From the NCBI RefSeq assembly GCF_020171315.1, contig NZ_JAIUZP010000017.1, positions 1-64,000 of the forward strand: DNA of 64,000 nucleotides, given 5' to 3'. The DNA is from Pseudooceanicola nanhaiensis. Lineage in GTDB: Bacteria; Pseudomonadota; Alphaproteobacteria; Rhodobacterales; Rhodobacteraceae. Shown one piece after another: positions 16,798 to 25,029 of this stretch (positions within the stretch are counted from its first letter, which is position 1; each line of letters begins with the position of its first letter). The position numbers were made by a program, and so were the translations under genes. The notes under the pieces were generated by a model. The model was given only the letters and a program-made list of their open reading frames with translations, was not told where the DNA came from and did no database searches.

Positions 16798-16850
16798 AAG
16801 ACTCTGCCCCGACCGACGACGTTACCTGAACCATGGTCTTCGACCGGCTT

Positions 16851-17987
16851 TCAGCACAGTTGGCCATGGCCAACTCGCTCACTTCTTTCGCCCCGCAGCA
16901 TGGCCTGAAGATATCCGTCCGGCCGTTCGATCTCGTGTGCCTTCGATGCAAGCTGATCGAGCGACCGAAGCGTCGCAAAAAGCCCGTGAGAGCGAAGAGC
17001 GGCGATGAGGGTGCCTTGCCCTATTCTCAGCATGGCTGCGAAGTCGTGCAGGATGGTCCTGAGAGCCTGTGGCGTTTTCGGCGGTTCCGGGTAAAACATC
17101 GAAAGTGTCGGCAGATCGGGCCAGACATCGACTGCGGTGACATCGCCCCTTTTTTCAGGATCTGAATTTTCTGGTTCTTTGTGCCGGTCATTTCGTCCGT
17201 CCGTGGCGGTCATCTTAGCTGTCTTGACGGCACTCTGAGGCTCGACCGCGTCCTGCATTGCTTGCTCGGCGGGTGGCGTCTCCACGGGGTCCAGAAGCGC
17301 GGCCAGGTCATCCATCATCCGGATCGCTTCCTGCCGGGTCAGGCCGACGCGGCGCAGGCTGTTGCGCAGCCCCTCAACGAAGGCCGCCGTGGCCTGATCG
17401 AGGTCCAGCGCAAGGCACCGCGCGCGCAGCTTGTGAATGCAGGCCTTCAGGCCCTTCAGTTCCTCTGCTTCGCGGCGGCGGGACTCTGCGCGGGCCAGAA
17501 GCTCTTCCGACCGGGCGAGGAGGGGGGACAGATCCAGCCCGAAGGCGCCGATGGTCTTGCCGCCGCGCTGGACCGGGAACCGCTTGCCATTCGCGCTGTC
17601 GCGCCGGGCCAGCAGGCCGATCTCCTCGAAGCGTTCCAGGTGACGGCGCAGCTGGCGCTCGGTGATGCCCTTGGCGCGGAAGCACAGCGTCTCGTTGGCC
17701 GCGTAGACCGTCAGCAGGGTGAGCGGCGTGATCGGCAGCTCGGCCCCCGTCTTGGGCTCCTTGCAGGGCAGGCAGCTGAGCAGCGCATCCAGCACCATGA
17801 CACCCGAGGCGCGGAGGCCCAGGTCTCGGGCCAGCGTATTGACCGCGGCCATCAGGTCACGTCGCCGGACGGCCTTGAAGTAGGGTTGCTGCGCAATCGT
17901 TCCAAGCCCCGCGAAGGCAGCGCCCTGCGGGTGAGCACAGTGCGACTGTGCCTCGGCCGAGATGGCCGAACCTCTGATCTCTTCCAT
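16851..17987 (-). CDS. repC: RepC replication initiator of a repABC replicon
   Basis: A 378-residue initiator that drives replication of this replicon; in studied repABC plasmids the origin lies inside repC itself. The N-terminal DNA-binding half contains RRRDLMAAVNTLARDLGLRA, LTLLTVYAANETLCFRAKGI and ERQLRRHLERFEEIGLLARR, typical of RepC. A charged linker (about 240-285) precedes the C-terminal region LRTILHDFAAMLRIGQGTLI. The final codons of repC (VGHGQL) are encoded by a parS palindrome. No clear ribosome binding site precedes the start, in line with control by an antisense RNA. It follows repB after a 223-base gap. Confidence 0.93.
   Translation of the reverse strand: MEEIRGSAISAEAQSHCAHPQGAAFAGLGTIAQQPYFKAVRRRDLMAAVNTLARDLGLRASGVMVLDALLSCLPCKEPKTGAELPITPLTLLTVYAANETLCFRAKGITERQLRRHLERFEEIGLLARRDSANGKRFPVQRGGKTIGAFGLDLSPLLARSEELLARAESRRREAEELKGLKACIHKLRARCLALDLDQATAAFVEGLRNSLRRVGLTRQEAIRMMDDLAALLDPVETPPAEQAMQDAVEPQSAVKTAKMTATDGRNDRHKEPENSDPEKRGDVTAVDVWPDLPTLSMFYPEPPKTPQALRTILHDFAAMLRIGQGTLIAALRSHGLFATLRSLDQLASKAHEIERPDGYLQAMLRGERSERVGHGQLC
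16859..16874. other. Candidate parS centromere site 2, inside the repC 3' end
   Basis: This is a second perfect GTTGGCCATGGCCAAC, extended to an 18-base palindrome by flanking A and T (16858-16875). It lies within the coding sequence of repC, starting five bases from the stop codon. Confidence 0.8.
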
Positions 17988-18064
17988 GTGATTTCAGCAG
18001 GCAAAGCGTCGCCGTTCACCGAAATGGTGTTGCAGGATCCAAGCTTTGGGGGTACCAAGATAGT

Positions 18065-18119
18065 GCTAGTAAATCGGGACCCTCTGGAGTGCTTAACCGC
18101 CTTCGGGGGGTTTCTTTTT
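18065..18119 (+). ncRNA. Probable antisense counter-transcribed RNA of repABC
   Basis: repABC plasmids encode a short RNA (roughly 50-60 bases) antisense to the repB-repC leader that limits RepC synthesis. Here the plus strand, opposite to rep transcription, has a stem AACCGCC-TTC-GGGGGGTT (18095-18112, one mismatch) followed by TTTCTTTTT (18111-18119), a good intrinsic terminator. TAGTAA at 18068 could be a weak -10. The 5' end is not determined. Confidence 0.5.
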
Positions 18120-18168
18120 GCCTGTATCTGCCTCCTGGTTGCTCTGTCTTGCCTCTGTTTTTGACCGG

Positions 18169-18184
18169 GTTGGCCGTGGCCAAC
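18169..18184. other. Candidate parS centromere site 3
   Basis: GTTGGCCGTGGCCAAC differs from the two other sites only at one central base (A to G). Flanking G and C extend the dyad to 18 bases. It lies 26 bases downstream of the repB stop codon in the repB-repC gap. Confidence 0.75.
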
Positions 18185-18210
18185 CAAGCCTTTTCAATGC
18201 GTTACGCGAT

Positions 18211-19146
18211 CTATCTCTGTGACGACTTCCATTCGTCGTACAGGGCCTGAAGCCGCGCTTCCACAAAGCCAATGAACTCTCGCTCCGCCTCTGCCGCGAC
18301 CTCGATGGTCATGCGGCGGCCGCGGGCCTTGCTGGTGACCGGACCGGGGGCCGTCGCGGCCAGCGGGGCAGGGGAGGGGGCCGGGCGCCGCTCACCGGCC
18401 TGCAGCGCCGTGATCAGCTTCGACAGCTTCTCCGCCGGCTCACCCGCCTCGGGCACGAGGTCGCACAGGGCAGCACCGTCCGGCGCGCCCTCCAGCTTCA
18501 CCAGACGGCGCAGCTCCAGCCACGGCCTCCGGCCTGCGTCATGGGCGGCCCCGATGCGGTAGATCACGGCGTCGGGCACATCGCGGGCGACGCCCACGAG
18601 CTTGCTCAGCGTGCCCTTGTCCACCGCGAGGACCTCGCCGATCTCGGCCCGGGTGAACCCCTGGTCCTCGAGCCGCGTGGCAAAGATCGCCTGTTCGATG
18701 AAGCTGCGTTCCAGCCGGGCCGAGTTCTCCAGCGCCTGCGAGACGAGGGCCTCGCGCTGGTCCATCTCCTTGACGTAGGCCTTCACCTTGAGGCCCAGTG
18801 CGCGGCAGGCCGCGATCCGGCGGCGGCCATAGACCACCTCGTACCGCGGTCCCGATCCGCGGCGGTACCGCAGCAGGGCAGGGAGTTGCTGGCCAGAGGT
18901 CCGGATCGACTCCATCAGGTCCTCAAGCCCCACCGTCACGTCGAACCGGTCGGCGATCTCGCTGTCCGCGATCTCGGCCGGGTCGATTTCTTGCGCGGCC
19001 TGCGCGGAGACCTGCGAAAGAACGTCCGACATGCTCTTGAGAGACCGCGGCGCCGTCTCGGGCGCCTTCGCCGGGCCGGACGGTCCGTCCTCGGTCTTGC
19101 GGGTGCCCATCTGCGACAGGCTCTTGGACAGCAAATCACGCTTCAT
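18211..19146 (-). CDS. repB: RepB, ParB-like centromere-binding protein
   Basis: A 311-residue partition protein that binds parS and works with RepA. The N-terminal tail (MKRDLLSKSLSQMG) is the usual RepA-contact segment. The ParB nuclease-like domain spans about residues 55-150: GLEDLMESIRTSGQQLPALL, then YEVVYGRRRIAACRALG. The helix-turn-helix follows in SFIEQAIFATRLEDQGFTRA, EIGEVLAVDKGTLSKLVGVA. It overlaps the end of repA by 11 bases, so the two are translationally coupled. The palindromes at 16782, 16859 and 18169 are its expected binding sites. Confidence 0.95.
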   Translation of the reverse strand: MKRDLLSKSLSQMGTRKTEDGPSGPAKAPETAPRSLKSMSDVLSQVSAQAAQEIDPAEIADSEIADRFDVTVGLEDLMESIRTSGQQLPALLRYRRGSGPRYEVVYGRRRIAACRALGLKVKAYVKEMDQREALVSQALENSARLERSFIEQAIFATRLEDQGFTRAEIGEVLAVDKGTLSKLVGVARDVPDAVIYRIGAAHDAGRRPWLELRRLVKLEGAPDGAALCDLVPEAGEPAEKLSKLITALQAGERRPAPSPAPLAATAPGPVTSKARGRRMTIEVAAEAEREFIGFVEARLQALYDEWKSSQR

Positions 19147-20338
19147 GGCTGGCTCCGCGGTTCCATGCGGCCTGGATCATCTTCTCGATGTCGTTGGAAA
19201 ACCCGATGACGGACTCGAGCGCCCGATCGTAGGTCTTGCGGTTCTTCGACCCGCTCAATTCCACCTCGAAGATCGTCTTCTGGGCCAGACCGGCCTCGCT
19301 GACGGCCGAGGATTTTACGAAGGGGGTCGGGATCACGCTGTCGCCCAGCAACTCGCGTATCCACTCGGACAGATCCTGCTGCGTGCTGATCGCGGTGTCG
19401 AAGCGGGTCAGCAGATAGGCGAAATTGTCGTAGGTCCCGACAGCGCCATTGGAATGGAGCACCTCGAGGATGCCCGACGCCATGGTCAGGAACTGGCTGG
19501 CCGAGGCGAGGTCGACCCGCTCGGGGATGATCGTCATCAGGAGCGAGGTCGAGGCGCAGACCGCAGACATCGTCAGGTAGCCAAGCTGCGGCGGGCAGTC
19601 AATCAGGACGATATCGTAATCGTCCTCGACTTGTCGCAGGGGCTCCCGGATCCGGTTGAAGAACACCGGCTGCTCGCCCCGGCTGAGGGCTGTGGGGGTC
19701 TCTGTCTCGAACTCGGACAGCATGATGCCCCCCGGTACGAGATCGAGATTGGGAAAATAGGTCGACTTGAGCACGTCGATCAGGGGCACGCGGGTGGTGT
19801 CACCCTCGTTGTAGCGGATCGCGTCATAGAGCGTGCCGCCCTCGCGGAAATCAATCTCGGGCTGGTAGCCGAAGAAGGTCGTCAGCGAGGCCTGCGGATC
19901 CGCGTCGATCAGCAGCACGCGGTAGCCCCGCAGCGCCAGCCGCATCCCCAGCGTGACCGTCGTCGTCGTCTTGCTCGACCCGCCCTTGAAGTTCACCGTC
20001 GACCAGATCTGCAGTTTGTCGCCCGGCTTGCGCCCGGGAAGGAACTGGTAAGGGTCCTTCGCCGTCTGGGACAGGATCTGGCGGATGTTCAGGATGTCAT
20101 CGCCGGTATAGAGCCGCTTGTTGCCCGGCCCCTGGAAGACCTCCGGCAGCTTGCCATCGAAATGGGCCTTGCGCAGGTAGCCGTCGGACACACGCAGCAG
20201 TTCCGCCACCTCGGAGGTGCTGAAGCTGCGCAGGGTCTTTTCCTCCTTGGGGGCAAGGAAGAGTTTCGACATGTGTTCGAGCGCCTCGGAGAGACGCTCT
20301 GCATCGGCCTTCAGCTTGTCGTGCAGCACCGGGTGCAT
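19136..20338 (-). CDS. repA: RepA, ParA-like partition ATPase
   Basis: A 400-residue ParA-type ATPase of the repABC family, which segregates the plasmid and represses the rep operon. Residues 1-110 contain the MerR-like DNA-binding region (SFSTSEVAELLRVSDGYLRK, then KRLYTGDDILNIRQIL). The deviant Walker A is FKGGSSKTTTTV (about residues 126-137), followed by VLLIDADPQASLTTFFGY and VLIDCPPQLGYLT. The C-terminus EKMIQAAW is typical. It overlaps repB by 11 bases and is the first gene of the operon; the promoter must lie to the right of 20338. Confidence 0.95.
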   Translation of the reverse strand: MHPVLHDKLKADAERLSEALEHMSKLFLAPKEEKTLRSFSTSEVAELLRVSDGYLRKAHFDGKLPEVFQGPGNKRLYTGDDILNIRQILSQTAKDPYQFLPGRKPGDKLQIWSTVNFKGGSSKTTTTVTLGMRLALRGYRVLLIDADPQASLTTFFGYQPEIDFREGGTLYDAIRYNEGDTTRVPLIDVLKSTYFPNLDLVPGGIMLSEFETETPTALSRGEQPVFFNRIREPLRQVEDDYDIVLIDCPPQLGYLTMSAVCASTSLLMTIIPERVDLASASQFLTMASGILEVLHSNGAVGTYDNFAYLLTRFDTAISTQQDLSEWIRELLGDSVIPTPFVKSSAVSEAGLAQKTIFEVELSGSKNRKTYDRALESVIGFSNDIEKMIQAAWNRGASHEA

Positions 20339-20915
20339 GGAATTCCGCCTGTCGCTTGCCGCTTCTTTCTGCGTTACTTTGACGAGGAGGCTGCTCAGGC
20401 CGCTCAGGAAACGCGTTGGTCGGCGTTAGTATGGTTTTCGCGTTACTAGGTATGACGGGCACGTGATGAGATCTCAAGTATATTCGTGTCTATGCTTGAA
20501 GGACCATCTCCAATACAGGCTCTAACAAAGGATTTCCGGCTTCATTCTCTGCGACAGGCCCTGCGCGGAAGCCTTTGAAATACGGTGGTTTTGCCTGAAT
20601 TAGAGACACATGCTGAGGCCGGTCTCGCAGGGCAGGGGCGGTATGGCGACGGGTGACCTGAGGGTCATGGTAACGCTCTTTCGCCGGATTGTCCGCCACG
20701 CTGTCCCCCTTGCTACCCGCGTGCGATTCTGGTTCGGGGACAGCTCCGACAGTTGCGGGCCTCTTCTGCGTTACCCGACCTGAGACCCGCCACCGATGGC
20801 GGATCCGCGAGGCAGCCCGCGCCTGCCCGCAGGGGCGGGCTGCGCGCCGGATCAATCTGACCCGACCTGCCAGCGTCCGCTTGCCAGCGGCCCGGGGCGG
20901 GCGAATACTCGGGCC
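20339..20915. other. 577-base region upstream of repA
   Basis: It should hold the repABC promoter and the operator of RepA, and the promoter of the rightward Na/Pi transporter gene. The heptamer GCGTTAC occurs near 20370, 20440 and 20769, and once more near 18198 before the repB end. A minus-strand open frame (20490-20855) has a poor composition and no recognisable domain, so I do not call it a gene. Confidence 0.4.
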
Positions 20916-22535
20916 ATGGTCACGACGACTCTCAACGCCCTGGGCGGGATCGGCCTGTTTCTCTTCGGCATGATTTGGCTGACCGATGGCCTACAGGCCT
21001 TGGCCGGGCGGCGGATGCGCGTGGCCCTCGCGCACTTCACCAACACGCCGGTGAGCGGGGCCGCGACCGGGGCCGTGGTGACGGCGCTGATCCAGTCCTC
21101 CAGTGCCACGACGGTGATGGCCGTGGGGTTCGTCGGGGCAGGGCTTCTCACCTTTCCTCAGGCGCTCGGGGTCATCTTCGGGGCCAACATCGGGACCACC
21201 ATGACCGGCTGGATCGCCGCGATCCTCGGGTTCAAGCTCGACCTCGGCGAGGTGACGCTGCCGCTGGTCTTCGTCGGGGCCATGGCGCATCTCTTCGGGA
21301 ACGGGCGGCTGGCACAGGCGGGCACGATGCTCGCGGGCTTCTCCCTGATCTTTCTCGGCATCGAGGTGCTGAAGACGAGCCTATCCGGCCTTGAAGGTGT
21401 GCTGACGCCCTCGGACTTTCCGGCAGATGACCTGATCGGGCGGCTGCAACTCGTCGGCATCGGCGCGGCCATTACGCTGGTCACGCAGTCCTCCAGCGCC
21501 GGGGTGGCGACGGCGCTCGCCCTGATCGGGGCCGGGGTGATCAGCCTGCCTCAGGGCATGGCCCTCGTGATCGGCATGGATGTGGGCACCACGGGCACGG
21601 CGGCGCTTGCCACGCTGGGCGGGTCAACGGCCGCGCGGCGCACGGGGCTGTCCCATGTGATCTACAACTCGCTGACCGGCGTCATGGCCTTTGCGCTTCT
21701 TGGCCCGTTCCAGCGAATCGTCGGGCCGGAGGGGCTGAACCTCGACAGCCAGATCGCCCTCGTCGCCTTCCACTCCGGGTTCAATATCCTCGGGGTCGTG
21801 CTGATCCTGCCCTTCACCGGGGCCTTTGCCCGTCTCGTGACGGTCCTTGTGCGGGACAGGGGGCTGGGCCTGACGCGGCGCTTGGGCAAGGAATTGCTGC
21901 GCGATACCCATTTGGCCGTGGAGGCCGCGGTGGGGACGCTGGACGCCATCGTGGCGGCGCAATTCGGCCTGCTGTCAGGCTGTCTCTGCGAAGGAGAAAC
22001 GCCGCGCGTGAGGCGGGAGGAACTGAAGGAGATCGACCTCGCCCTGTCCGAGCTTCATCGCTTCGTCGACCAGATCCCGCCCATGGGCGCGGATACTGCC
22101 GAGGCACAGCGCCTCGCTTCGCTGCTCCATGCATCGGACCATGCCCGGCGGCTCTATGTGCGGCTGACTGAAGAGGCCCGGATCGCGGCGCTGCCCGGAG
22201 ACAGGCGCCTGCACCGCTATGGCCGAATTCTGGGTGGGTTGGCGCAACAGGTGCTGTCGACGGGCGATCCGGTGGCGATGGAGCCGCGTCTCAACAAGGC
22301 GCGGCGCCGGATCCGCGTCTATCGCGAGCGCTACAGGACCAGCCTCCTCGCCGGTGTGGCGCAGAGCCATCCCCCGGCCGAGCTTCTCGCACTCCGGCTC
22401 GACGCCATGCGATGGCTGCAACGGGTTTCCTACCACATGTGGCGGATCGAGGTGCACATGGCGAAGATCCACGCCGGGGCCGCGCCGACGACGCAGCGGC
22501 TCGAAACGGCGATGGACGTGCTTGAGGGAGGGTAG
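20916..22535 (+). CDS. Na/Pi cotransporter family protein
   Basis: A 539-residue membrane protein of the PNaS family. Two inverted repeat halves each carry the QSSS signature: VVTALIQSSSATTVMAVGFV (about residues 50-69) and TLVTQSSSAGVATALALIGA (about 188-207). GVIFGANIGTTMTGWIAAIL is also typical. The C-terminal 220 residues are soluble, with PhoU-like helices (LHRFVDQIP, RLASLLHASDHARRLYVRL). It likely imports phosphate or senses it through the helical tail. Start at ATG 20916 is set by the first transmembrane helix. It converges with the next gene. Confidence 0.9.
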   Translation: MVTTTLNALGGIGLFLFGMIWLTDGLQALAGRRMRVALAHFTNTPVSGAATGAVVTALIQSSSATTVMAVGFVGAGLLTFPQALGVIFGANIGTTMTGWIAAILGFKLDLGEVTLPLVFVGAMAHLFGNGRLAQAGTMLAGFSLIFLGIEVLKTSLSGLEGVLTPSDFPADDLIGRLQLVGIGAAITLVTQSSSAGVATALALIGAGVISLPQGMALVIGMDVGTTGTAALATLGGSTAARRTGLSHVIYNSLTGVMAFALLGPFQRIVGPEGLNLDSQIALVAFHSGFNILGVVLILPFTGAFARLVTVLVRDRGLGLTRRLGKELLRDTHLAVEAAVGTLDAIVAAQFGLLSGCLCEGETPRVRREELKEIDLALSELHRFVDQIPPMGADTAEAQRLASLLHASDHARRLYVRLTEEARIAALPGDRRLHRYGRILGGLAQQVLSTGDPVAMEPRLNKARRRIRVYRERYRTSLLAGVAQSHPPAELLALRLDAMRWLQRVSYHMWRIEVHMAKIHAGAAPTTQRLETAMDVLEGG

Positions 22536-22585
22536 GGGCCGCGCATCCGATATTCGGCTGCGCGACCCGGAGGGCAATCCCTCGG

Positions 22586-23797
22586 TCAGACGGTCCAGAG
22601 CTGGAGCGGCAGGTCGCTGAACGTCTCGACGCCGCGGCCCTCCTCTCCGATGGCAAAGGTCTGGCCGACGCCGGCGACGAGGCCGGTTTCGGTGTCGGGG
22701 ATCATGATGTGGACGAAGAACACCATGCCCGGGGTCAGCACCAGCGGGTTGCCGGTGTAGATCATCGGCGGCACGTCCATCCATGTCGGCTTGAAGGTAC
22801 AGCCGAGCGCATAGCCGCAGGCGGCATAGCGCGCCTTGGCAAAGCCCGCGCCGTCCAGCACGCTGCGGTGGATGTCGTCCAAAGTGCCCAGCCGTTCACC
22901 GGGCACGGCGGCCTCCTTGATCCGTTCCAGCGCCTCGATGGCGACGCCCATCTGGCTGACCTGCCGCGGGTCGGTCTTGCCGACCGAGACGGTGTGTTCG
23001 ATCACCACGTGGTAGCGGCAGGCAGAGCCCGCCAGCTCGATGAGGACCTGATCGTCCTCCTCGATCCGCCGGGGCCCGCCAATGCCGCGCCCGAAAAGCG
23101 CGCGGGGACCCACGTTCACCAGCGGCCCGCCCGAGGGCATGTCGGCCCCCGCGCCAAGCATCGCCGTGACGGCGGCGCCGGAGAGGGCGGAGTCAAAGGC
23201 GCCCGGGCGGGCGGCCTCGATCGCGGCCATGGTCGCGGTATCCGCAAGGCGCCCGGCGGCGCGCGTATAGTCGAGCTCCATCGGCGATTTCACCAGACGC
23301 TGCCCGCGCACGATATCGGAGGCATCCTCCAGCGTGCAGAAGCCTGCCATCGCCGCCTCGACCGAGCGGCCATTGGCGGCGGTCAGGCCGTAGGTGGCGA
23401 ATTCCACGCCCACCTTGGCCCCGCGCAGGCCCATCTCGTCCATGAGGTTGCGCAGGTCGATGGCGGGGTTCGCATCCTCGGCATTGAGCCAGATGCGCAC
23501 ATCATCATAGAGCGAATTGACCTCGGCCTGACGCTTGTCGGGCGTGCGGGTCAGCAGGGTGAGGGGGCCATCGGCGGCGGTCAGTATGCCGACCTGAAAG
23601 AAGACATACCCCGCCGTATCGAACCCGGTGAGGTAGAAGTGGCTTTCCTGCGCAAAGACCAGCAGCGCGTCGATGCCGCGCGCAGCCATCAGGGCACGGG
23701 TGCGGGCGATGCGGGCGCGGTACTCTGCTTCGGGAAAGCGCAGCGAGACGGCGCCATTGGCGCTCTGGCCGGTGTATTCGAGGGCGAGGTCGGTCAT
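22586..23797 (-). CDS. Metal-ligand-deficient M24 homologue A (creatinase/DoeA-like)
   Basis: A 403-residue protein with the creatinase N-domain (about 20-165, with FAQESHFYLTGFDTAGYVFF) and the pita-bread M24 domain (about 175-400). The metal ligands of aminopeptidase P/prolidase are gone: the Asp-containing strand reads VLIELAGSACRYHVVIEHTV (251-270), the GHG His site reads CGYALG (328-332), and the last Glu site is GVGQTF (Q379). Creatinase and ectoine hydrolase DoeA are known metal-free members, so hydrolysis of a small C-N bond rather than peptidase action is likely. It is the last gene of the seven-gene operon and overlaps the M20 gene by four bases. Confidence 0.88.
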   Translation of the reverse strand: MTDLALEYTGQSANGAVSLRFPEAEYRARIARTRALMAARGIDALLVFAQESHFYLTGFDTAGYVFFQVGILTAADGPLTLLTRTPDKRQAEVNSLYDDVRIWLNAEDANPAIDLRNLMDEMGLRGAKVGVEFATYGLTAANGRSVEAAMAGFCTLEDASDIVRGQRLVKSPMELDYTRAAGRLADTATMAAIEAARPGAFDSALSGAAVTAMLGAGADMPSGGPLVNVGPRALFGRGIGGPRRIEEDDQVLIELAGSACRYHVVIEHTVSVGKTDPRQVSQMGVAIEALERIKEAAVPGERLGTLDDIHRSVLDGAGFAKARYAACGYALGCTFKPTWMDVPPMIYTGNPLVLTPGMVFFVHIMIPDTETGLVAGVGQTFAIGEEGRGVETFSDLPLQLWTV

Positions 23798-25029
23798 GCC
23801 AGCTCACAGATATCGCAGAGGGTCATCAGGTAGATGCGGATGCAGTCGAGGTAATCGGTGATCTCGACCCGCTCGTCGGGCATGGTGTTGAACTTGCCGC
23901 CCGGCCCGCAGACGATCCCCTCCATGCCGCCATGTTCATAGAGGTGGCCTGCATCGGTGCCGAAATAGCCCGGGGGCGTGATCGCCCCGGTGGGTTGGGG
24001 CACGCCGCGCACCGCCTCGTAGGCCGCGTTGATCGCGGTGACGATGCGGCTGTCGCGGGCGACCTCGAAGGCGGGCATGATCGGGCGCCCTTCCTTGGCC
24101 TCGGAACGCACGGTGGCCTTGAGGCCCGGCATCCGCGCCACCAGCCCGTCCAGCACGCGCTGGATGTCGGCGAGGGCATTCGCCTCCGTCTGGCCCGGTC
24201 CGTAGCGGCCCGAGCCCTTGAGCCGCACGAAATCGGCCACCTGCGGAGGGCGCCATTCATGCAGGTCGCGGCCAAGCGCCCCGTGCATCACGCCGACGTG
24301 GACGCGGTTGATCGAGCGGTGTTCCTCGCTCGGCGCGTCGGAGAAGGTCATCTCCGTCAGTTCGGGGATCAGGGTGCAGGCCGCGAGGATCGCATCCACC
24401 GCCGCTTCGCGTTTCGAGAGGTGACGGGTGACGCCCTCCAGCTCGATCACGAAGGTGAAGGCGGCGGCATGCATCGTCACGGCCTGAAGGTCCGAAGGCT
24501 CGGAGTTGATGAAGTAATCCGCGCGCAGCCCCGCGTTCACGGCGGCCAGCGTGCCGACGCCGCCCTGAAGCTCGCCGATGACGAAGGTCAGGATCACGTC
24601 GCCCTTGAGGCGCACGCCGTTGCGGATCAGCGTTTCGACGGCCGAGAGGTATGCCGCATCGCCCGCCTTCATGTTCGACACGCCGATGCCGTAGATGAAT
24701 TCCTCGTCGATCTTCCCTTCCCAGGGATCGACCGTCCAGCCCTCGGTGACGGGGTTGGTGTCGAGGTGGCCGTTGAACAACAGGCTCTTGCCGCCGCCTG
24801 TCCCGCGCCAGATGCCGATGGCGTTCACGCGCTCGCCCTCGACCGGCATCAGGTAGGCCTCGTCGAGGCCGATCTCCTGCATCACCGCGACCATTCGCTC
24901 GGCCAGCACGCGCTCGCCCGGGGTTTCCGAGTAGCTCTTGTGCTGGACCATGTCGGCGAGGCGCGACAGGCAGGCGGGGGCGTCGATGCTGTCGGCAAGC
25001 GCCTTGGGGTCGATCTGGGGGGCAGTCAT
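23794..25029 (-). CDS. M20-family hydrolase homologue with altered metal site
   Basis: A 411-residue protein of the ArgE/DapE/CPG2 family. FNGHLDTNPV keeps the first ligand His88 and Asp90, and NSEPSD keeps Glu177. The bridging Asp is Asn119 (GIGVSNMKAG), the catalytic/metal Glu-Glu pair is Glu153-Leu154 (IGELQGG), and the last His position before PDE is Thr382 (KFNTMPDERVEI). The dimerisation domain (about 185-305) retains its conserved His (RHLSKREAAVDA). A normal two-zinc mechanism seems impossible; it could bind one metal, act as a partner subunit or use another mechanism. It overlaps its operon neighbours on both sides by four bases. Confidence 0.87.
   Translation of the reverse strand: MTAPQIDPKALADSIDAPACLSRLADMVQHKSYSETPGERVLAERMVAVMQEIGLDEAYLMPVEGERVNAIGIWRGTGGGKSLLFNGHLDTNPVTEGWTVDPWEGKIDEEFIYGIGVSNMKAGDAAYLSAVETLIRNGVRLKGDVILTFVIGELQGGVGTLAAVNAGLRADYFINSEPSDLQAVTMHAAAFTFVIELEGVTRHLSKREAAVDAILAACTLIPELTEMTFSDAPSEEHRSINRVHVGVMHGALGRDLHEWRPPQVADFVRLKGSGRYGPGQTEANALADIQRVLDGLVARMPGLKATVRSEAKEGRPIMPAFEVARDSRIVTAINAAYEAVRGVPQPTGAITPPGYFGTDAGHLYEHGGMEGIVCGPGGKFNTMPDERVEITDYLDCIRIYLMTLCDICELA

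Larger units (their letters stand above)
17988..18210. promoter_or_regulatory. repB-repC intergenic control region
   Basis: The 223-base gap where repABC plasmids keep their incompatibility determinant. It holds a parS-like palindrome (18169-18184) and, on the strand opposite to rep transcription, the promoter and terminator expected for a short antisense RNA. Confidence 0.65.

Noticed and set aside
20490-20855. Minus-strand frame of 121 codons upstream of repA
   Set aside because: Arg/Pro-rich N-terminal part, no ribosome binding site, no domain; the interval more likely holds the rep promoter region.
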